Origin: Acidobacteriota bacterium
Lineage (GTDB): Bacteria > Acidobacteriota > Thermoanaerobaculia > Thermoanaerobaculales > Thermoanaerobaculaceae
NCBI GenBank assembly: GCA_003133645.1
Contig: PKYI01000140.1
Location: 1-37,016, forward strand
Length of the DNA: 37,016 nucleotides
Direction of reading: 5' to 3'
Part shown: one piece after another, positions 32,575 to 37,016 of the stretch
How positions within the stretch are numbered: position 1 is the first letter of the stretch
Layout of the letters: each line of letters begins with the position of its first letter
The notes under the pieces: generated by a model
The model's input: the letters and a program-made list of their open reading frames with translations, nothing else
Databases searched by the model: none
What the model was told of the DNA's origin: nothing
Made by a program: the position numbers and the translations under genes

Positions 32575-33757
32575 AGCTGATCGTCGCCGGAAACTGAAGG
32601 TCGGTCTGTTCACGACGGCTTTGCTGATCGTGCTCGGTCTCATCATCGTGATGCTCGGGAAGAAGCAGGGGCTTTTCCAGAGCCACGTCACGTACGAGAC
32701 TCGCTTCGAGCACGTCGGCGGGCTGATCCCGGGCGCGGCGGTGTGGCTCAACGGCGTCGTGGTCGGCTCCGTCGACGACGTGGAGCTGCCATCCGATCCC
32801 AACCAGCCGGAGATTACGGTTGTGCTGCGGATCAACGCTCGCCTGGCCGAGCGGGTCCGGGCCGATTCGCGGGTGCGCATCCGCACGCTGGGCCTGTTGG
32901 GCGACCGCTACCTCGAGATCTCCTCCGGCAGCGTGTCGCAGCCGGTGCTGCGCCCCGGGAGCGTGATCTCGAGCGAGGAGCCGACCGACGTCTCCGCGGT
33001 GCTCTCGCGGGGCGGCGACGCGATGACCAACGTCCTCGCGATCTCGACCTCGCTGCGGAAGATCTTGGAGCGCGTCGAGCGCGGCGAGGGGGTCCTGGGC
33101 GAGCTCACCGTGAACCCCGAGAGCGGGCGCCAGGTCGTGAACCGGCTGAGCTCGGTTCTCGAGCAGACCGACGGCATCCTGAAGGACCTCCGGGAGGGGA
33201 AGGGTACCCTCGGCCGGCTCATCGCGGACCCCAAGCTCGCGAGCCAGCTGGTCGACGACCTCGCGGGGATGGCCCATGCGGGACGCGCGGTCGGCGAGGC
33301 GCTCGCGCGGGACCTGGCGCGTGACGACTCGGTGGCTGCGGGCCTGCTGAAGGACCCGCAGGGGCGCCAGCGGTTGCAGCGCGCCCTCGACAGCATCGCC
33401 GAGGCCGGGACGGCGGCGGCAGCCGCCGGCAAGGATCTGACCGAAGGCAAGGGCGTGCTGCCGCGCCTCCTCAACGACGGCGAGTATGCGCGCAGGTTCC
33501 TCGCCGATCTCGCGGAGCTCACCTACTCGATGCGCCAGGTGGCGGACAAGCTCGACCACGGCCAGGGCAGCGCCTCGCGGCTGATCAACGATCCGACGCT
33601 CGTGAACGATCTCGAGAACGTGGTGCGCGGGGTGCAGGACTCGAAGCTCACAACGTGGTTCATCCGCAACCGCCGTGCCGCCGGGGAGCGGGCTGCGGCC
33701 AGGCCGACCGGAGCCCTGGGCCCCGAAGGGGTGCCGACGCCGAAGCCGAAGGAGTGA
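32567..33757 (+). CDS. mlaD: MlaD-like MCE-domain protein
   Basis: MCE proteins form hexameric lipid channels in the periplasm, anchored in the inner membrane. The 396-residue product has one N-terminal helix (VGLFTTALLIVLGLIIVML) and an MCE domain at about 38-120 (VTYETRFEHVGGLIPGAAVW; RTLGLLGDRYLEISSG). A long helical C-terminal region carries repeated GxGxLxxLxxD-type units (GEGVLGELTVNP, GKGTLGRLIADP, GKGVLPRLLND, GQGSASRLINDP). It is longer than E. coli MlaD (about 180 residues) because of this region. ATG 32567 follows GGAGGAG. Confidence 0.91.
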   Translation: MAEADRRRKLKVGLFTTALLIVLGLIIVMLGKKQGLFQSHVTYETRFEHVGGLIPGAAVWLNGVVVGSVDDVELPSDPNQPEITVVLRINARLAERVRADSRVRIRTLGLLGDRYLEISSGSVSQPVLRPGSVISSEEPTDVSAVLSRGGDAMTNVLAISTSLRKILERVERGEGVLGELTVNPESGRQVVNRLSSVLEQTDGILKDLREGKGTLGRLIADPKLASQLVDDLAGMAHAGRAVGEALARDLARDDSVAAGLLKDPQGRQRLQRALDSIAEAGTAAAAAGKDLTEGKGVLPRLLNDGEYARRFLADLAELTYSMRQVADKLDHGQGSASRLINDPTLVNDLENVVRGVQDSKLTTWFIRNRRAAGERAAARPTGALGPEGVPTPKPKE

Positions 33758-33760
33758 GCG

Positions 33761-34717
33761 ATGGGGACGATCCTGGTCACCGGAGGGGCCGGTTTCATCG
33801 GCTCGGGCGTCGTCGCGGCGCTGCTGGATCGCGGGTCCGACGTGGTCTGTCTCGACGACTTCAACGACTACTACGACCCCGCCTTCAAACGCGCCAACCT
33901 CGAGCCGGCCCGAGGCAACCGGCGCTTTCGCCTCGTCGAGGGGGACATCCGCGACGCCGCGCTGGTCGAGGACACGTACCGCCGGTTCGGCGTCGCGGCG
34001 ACCGTGCACCTGGCGGCGCGGGCCGGCGTGCGCCCGTCGATCCGGCATCCTAGGTTGTACCAGGAGGTCAACGGCACCGGCACGCTCAACCTCCTCGACG
34101 CGGCCCGCCGGACCGGCGCCAACACCTTCATCTTCGGGTCGACCTCGTCGGTGTACGGGATCAACTCCAAGGTGCCGTTCGCGGAGGAGGACCCCATCAC
34201 CCGCCCGGTGTCCCCGTATGCCGCCACCAAGCGGGGCGCCGAGCTGATGGCGTTCACCTACCATCACCTCTACGGCCTGGCGGTGACCTGCCTGCGTTTC
34301 TTCACGGTCTACGGTCCGCGACAGCGCCCCGAGATGGCGATCTGCCTGTTCGCCGACAAGCTCTCGCATGGCCTGAGTGTGCCGCGCTTCGGCGACGGCT
34401 CGACCGCCCGCGACTACACGTACGTCGACGACATCGTGGCCGGGACGCTCGCGGCGCTCGACGCGGCCGCTGGGTTCGAGATCGTGAACCTCGGCGGCTC
34501 GCGGACGACGACCCTCGCGCGGCTGATCGAGCTGGTTGCGGCGGCGCTCGGGGTCGAGCCGCGGGTCGAGGAACTGCCGCTGCAGCCCGGCGACGTGCCG
34601 ATCACCTTCGCCGATGTGCGCAAGGCCAAGCGCCTGTGGGGGTGGGAGCCGCGCGTCCCGATCGAGGCAGGGATCGAACGCTTCGTCGAGTGGTTCCGAG
34701 CCAACCGCCTCCGGTAG
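33761..34717 (+). CDS. NAD-dependent sugar epimerase, UDP-glucuronate 4-epimerase type
   Basis: This is a cytoplasmic short-chain dehydrogenase-type nucleotide-sugar enzyme. The 318-residue product has the NAD-binding GGAGFIGSGV, the DDFNDYYDP segment characteristic of UDP-glucuronate 4-epimerases, the catalytic Ser/Tyr/Lys (STSSVYG; SPYAATK) and RFFTVYGPRQRPEMAI. The DYYDP and RQRPEMAI segments favour UDP-glucuronate over UDP-glucose, but the substrate is inferred. It begins 3 nt after mlaD and probably shares its transcript. Confidence 0.85.
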   Translation: MGTILVTGGAGFIGSGVVAALLDRGSDVVCLDDFNDYYDPAFKRANLEPARGNRRFRLVEGDIRDAALVEDTYRRFGVAATVHLAARAGVRPSIRHPRLYQEVNGTGTLNLLDAARRTGANTFIFGSTSSVYGINSKVPFAEEDPITRPVSPYAATKRGAELMAFTYHHLYGLAVTCLRFFTVYGPRQRPEMAICLFADKLSHGLSVPRFGDGSTARDYTYVDDIVAGTLAALDAAAGFEIVNLGGSRTTTLARLIELVAAALGVEPRVEELPLQPGDVPITFADVRKAKRLWGWEPRVPIEAGIERFVEWFRANRLR

Positions 34718-34901
34718 GGCGTGCGCCGGCGATGGTGCGGCGGCGCCGGCCTGCGGCACCCGCTTCGACGGCCCAGGCCCGCCGGCGGTCTTCACTCCCG
34801 TCGGCGCGTCGTGCATGATGTGGCCGTGCTTACCCCTCGCGTCGGGTCGTCCTTCATCGTTGCGACCAGACTGGCGCTCGATTGGGGAAGGCTGCGGCCG
34901 G

Positions 34902-36569
34902 ATGGTTCCAATGCGTGAGGTGGCCCCGACCGGTGCGGGCGGCTGGGGTCGCTGGTCGATCCTGGTGGTGATCGGTTTCGGCCTGGTCGTGGGCGGCGCG
35001 CCGCTGCTGGTCGGGCCGCCGGGCGGGGACGACGCGTACTACCACGCGATGCGCGCCCAACAGCACGCGCACTGCTGGCTCGGCGGCGTGGCGCTGCCGC
35101 GCTGGTACCCGGATCTCAACGCCGGCCTGGGCGGCCCCGAGGCGCGTGCCTATCCCCTGGTTCCACTCTCGATCCACGCCGCGCTTGCCCTGGCGGCCAA
35201 CGACGGTGTCGCCGCGACCTCACTGGCGACGGTGCTCATCGCCGTCCTCGCGGGGTGCACGATGCTGCGGATGGGTCTCCGGCGGGGTGTGCGGCCGGGG
35301 TGGGCGGCGGTTGCCGCAGTGGCCTGGTCGGCCAGCCCCTACCTGGTGATCGCCCTCCACGAGCGGGTTTCGCTCGCCGAGGGGTGGGGCCTCGCGATCC
35401 TTCCGTGGGTGCTGGACGTCTCGTTGCCGCCGCGGCCGGCGTCTCGGAGGGAGACGGCCGAGGCGGCGCTCGCCTGGGCCGTACTCCTCGCCACCCAGTT
35501 GCCGCTGAGCGTGATGGCGTGCGCTGTGGTTGCGGCGTTTCAGCTGGCGAGGCCGGAGCGTGGACGTCTCGCACGGGTGATCGCTGCGGGTGTGCTGGGA
35601 GCGGGGCTGTCGGCGATCTCGTGGCTGCCGAACGTCGCTGCGCTCGGCCGCACCGCGTCCAATCTCCACATGGAAGGCGCGTTCAACTTCGCGGGGCACT
35701 TCCTGCCGGGCGGCCTCGCGGGCGACCCGCTGCTCGGCCGCCAGCTGCTGCTCGCCCTGGCGGGGGCGGCAGCCGCGGGGCTGGCGCTGGCCGGATTCGA
35801 CCGCGGCGCGACGCGCGGGCTGGGGGTGGCGGCGGTCGCGGCGGCCCTCATGGTGACGCCGCTGGCATCCCCGCTGTACCGCCATCTGCCGGGCCTGGCA
35901 TTGCTGCAGTTCCCGTGGCGGTGGATCGGGGTGGCGGCGTGCCTGGCGACGCTCGCGGCGCTGCGGTCGGCGCGGCGAGGGTTGCGCGCCGTCGCGATCG
36001 GCCTGCTCCTGCTCCCGCTCGCCGGCGTGAGCTGGACGCGCTGGCGGCTGGCTCCCGGGGCGCCGCTGCGCCCCGGCGACTCCGGCGGCGCCGTGGCCCG
36101 CGCCGCGGTGCGCTACGGCGTGCCGCCGATCCTGCCATCTTTTCCGGCCTACCTGCCGCGCGGGGTCGACCTTCCGGAGTCGCTCGCCGCCGCAGCCCGC
36201 GCGCGCGAGCTGGTGACGGCGGTCGGGCGCCCCTCGCCCGACCGCTTCGAGTTCCGCTGCGACCCCTCTGCCGGCGGTGCCGTGAGCCTCCCGCTGCTGG
36301 CCGCCGACGGCTGGGATGTGACCGTGGACGGGCGGCGCGTTGGGTGGGCGAACGAGCGCGGGCTGATCACGATCGGGGTCGCGCCCGGAGCGCATCGCGT
36401 CGTGGCCCGTCAGACGCTGTTGGCGGAAGACGTCGCCGGCATCGCCCTGTCGCTCGCCGGCGTCGCCGGGCTGATTCTCCTGGCGTGGAGGCGGCGGCCG
36501 GGTCCGCCCGCGCCGGGCGCCGCTGCGGACGAAACCGGACCGGTTCCGCGCCGGCCTACCTCGTGGTGA
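34902..36569 (+). CDS. Large polytopic membrane protein (PTPS-related/YfhO-like type)
   Basis: The 555-residue product has about ten hydrophobic helices over residues 15-400, followed by a soluble C-terminal part with a beta-rich segment (GWDVTVDGRRVGWANERGLI; GAHRVVARQTLLAEDVA) and a final helix. The N-terminal PGGDDAYYHAMRAQQHAHCW and the RWYPDLNAGLGG stretch resemble membrane proteins of the 6-pyruvoyl-tetrahydropterin-synthase-related group and YfhO-like glycosylation proteins. A GT-C-like role in envelope sugar transfer is possible. ATG 34902 has GGGGAAGG 10 nt upstream; ATG 34911 is the alternative. The 184-nt gap before it shows no clear terminator or promoter. Confidence 0.65.
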   Translation: MVPMREVAPTGAGGWGRWSILVVIGFGLVVGGAPLLVGPPGGDDAYYHAMRAQQHAHCWLGGVALPRWYPDLNAGLGGPEARAYPLVPLSIHAALALAANDGVAATSLATVLIAVLAGCTMLRMGLRRGVRPGWAAVAAVAWSASPYLVIALHERVSLAEGWGLAILPWVLDVSLPPRPASRRETAEAALAWAVLLATQLPLSVMACAVVAAFQLARPERGRLARVIAAGVLGAGLSAISWLPNVAALGRTASNLHMEGAFNFAGHFLPGGLAGDPLLGRQLLLALAGAAAAGLALAGFDRGATRGLGVAAVAAALMVTPLASPLYRHLPGLALLQFPWRWIGVAACLATLAALRSARRGLRAVAIGLLLLPLAGVSWTRWRLAPGAPLRPGDSGGAVARAAVRYGVPPILPSFPAYLPRGVDLPESLAAAARARELVTAVGRPSPDRFEFRCDPSAGGAVSLPLLAADGWDVTVDGRRVGWANERGLITIGVAPGAHRVVARQTLLAEDVAGIALSLAGVAGLILLAWRRRPGPPAPGAAADETGPVPRRPTSW

Positions 36570-37016
36570 CGGGGGGGACGAAAACAATGGCGCCGGGTAC
36601 TGCGATCGCCGGGTGCAGGCGGAGGAGTCCCGCCAGGCGATCGAGGGGCTGGGCTGTGGCGATGCCGGGCGTGGCGACGATCGCGACCGGGGTCCGCGAC
36701 CCAAGCAACCGCCGCGCCAGGGCCTCGACCTCATCGCTCCGGGGGGCATCGGCGCGAGGGTCGTACCACCCCGGGTGGCGCGCCGCTTCGGCCGGCACGT
36801 TGACGAGGGTGTAGTGGCCGGCCGACGTCCCCAGGTGGTACGTGATGCCGAGGCGCCAATAGCCGCCGATGACCACGGTCCCGCCCTGAGGCAGCGCCTG
36901 CCGCAGACACGCGGCGATGCGCTGCTCGCCGCTGGGCGGCGCCGTCGCCCACGCGACCTGGGCGCGCGCCGACGTCACGGCGGCGCCGCACGTCAGCGCC
37001 AGCACGGCCAACGCGG
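36556..37016 (-). CDS. C-terminal part of an envelope protein (partial, runs off the window)
   Basis: The minus-strand frame is open to the window edge and ends at 36556, overlapping the convergent membrane-protein gene by 14 nt. The visible 150 residues start with a hydrophobic stretch (AVLALTCGAAVTSARA) and continue as a soluble region (CLRQALPQGGTVVIGGYWRL; GHYTLVNVPAEAARHPGWYD). This layout suits the periplasmic end of a multi-helix glycosyltransferase-like protein, but I cannot name the family. The start is outside the window. Confidence 0.6.
   Translation of the reverse strand, partial: ALAVLALTCGAAVTSARAQVAWATAPPSGEQRIAACLRQALPQGGTVVIGGYWRLGITYHLGTSAGHYTLVNVPAEAARHPGWYDPRADAPRSDEVEALARRLLGSRTPVAIVATPGIATAQPLDRLAGLLRLHPAIAVPGAIVFVPPVTTR

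Noticed and set aside
34536-34901. Upstream extension of the large membrane-protein frame into the epimerase gene
   Set aside because: It overlaps a conserved epimerase in another frame, and the hydrophobic protein begins after ATG 34902.
1-37016. CRISPR arrays, insertion sequences, tRNA or rRNA genes
   Set aside because: None was found by reading both strands; there are no regular spaced repeats, transposase-like frames or cloverleaf sequences.

Overview
This is a GC-rich window from a Gram-negative bacterium, shown by a TolC-type outer-membrane channel, an RND pump, Mla lipid-transport genes and a TonB-like protein. The zinc-type S14, zinc-type S4, Cys/His L36, an exosortase H pair and the general gene style would fit Acidobacteriota or a neighbouring phylum. 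That placement is an impression from gene content, not a computed result.

Positions 1-15364 hold the end of an EF-Tu gene followed by a complete S10-spc-alpha ribosomal operon: rpsJ-rplC-rplD-rplW-rplB-rpsS-rplV-rpsC-rplP-rpmC-rpsQ, rplN-rplX-rplE-rpsN-rpsH-rplF-rplR-rpsE-rpmD-rplO-secY-adk-map-infA-rpmJ, and rpsM-rpsK-rpsD-rpoA-rplQ. The genes are tightly packed and often overlap by ATGA. A strong intrinsic terminator closes the operon. Oddities are a long tail on L30, a shorter tail on L17, and a REP-like palindromic element between infA and rpmJ.

Positions 15528-23471 form one plus-strand cassette. It starts with a near-consensus promoter carrying a dyad, then a TolC-like channel, an HlyD-type lipoprotein adaptor, an RND pump, a DUF2892 membrane protein, a PII-like transporter-associated protein and an ArsR-type repressor with its own promoter. 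Immediately after arsR lie two small genes that I read as candidate selenoproteins. The first is a one-helix membrane protein and the second a zinc-ribbon protein. Each has an in-frame TGA directly after a Pro-Thr pair, and each TGA is followed within 16-18 nt by an 8-bp hairpin with a GGN triloop. For the zinc-ribbon gene the hairpin is perfect with a GGT loop, and the frame past the TGA supplies the second CxxC pair. An FmdB-type zinc ribbon and a DUF302 protein end the cassette. The same 15 bp of sequence, split by 5 bp in one case, occurs in the efflux promoter and the arsR promoter, which suggests shared control by this ArsR. This cassette is the most unusual part of the window.

Positions 23526-28502 carry a TonB-like protein (minus strand) divergent from an exosortase H and its partner membrane protein, then a hotdog thioesterase (minus strand) divergent from a nicotinate phosphoribosyltransferase that is coupled to an FHA-domain protein. 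Several of these genes have a -10-like box only 5-8 nt before the start codon, which suggests leaderless transcripts.

Positions 28621-30982 (minus strand) hold a three-gene operon in which two paralogous small zinc-ribbon proteins flank a fusion of FakA-like and FakB/DegV-like domains (fatty-acid kinase parts). Positions 31052-33757 hold mlaE-mlaF-mlaD-like lipid transport genes. They are followed by a UDP-glucuronate 4-epimerase-like gene, a large polytopic membrane protein, and the C-terminal end of another envelope protein that runs off the window. No tRNA, rRNA, CRISPR or insertion sequence was seen.
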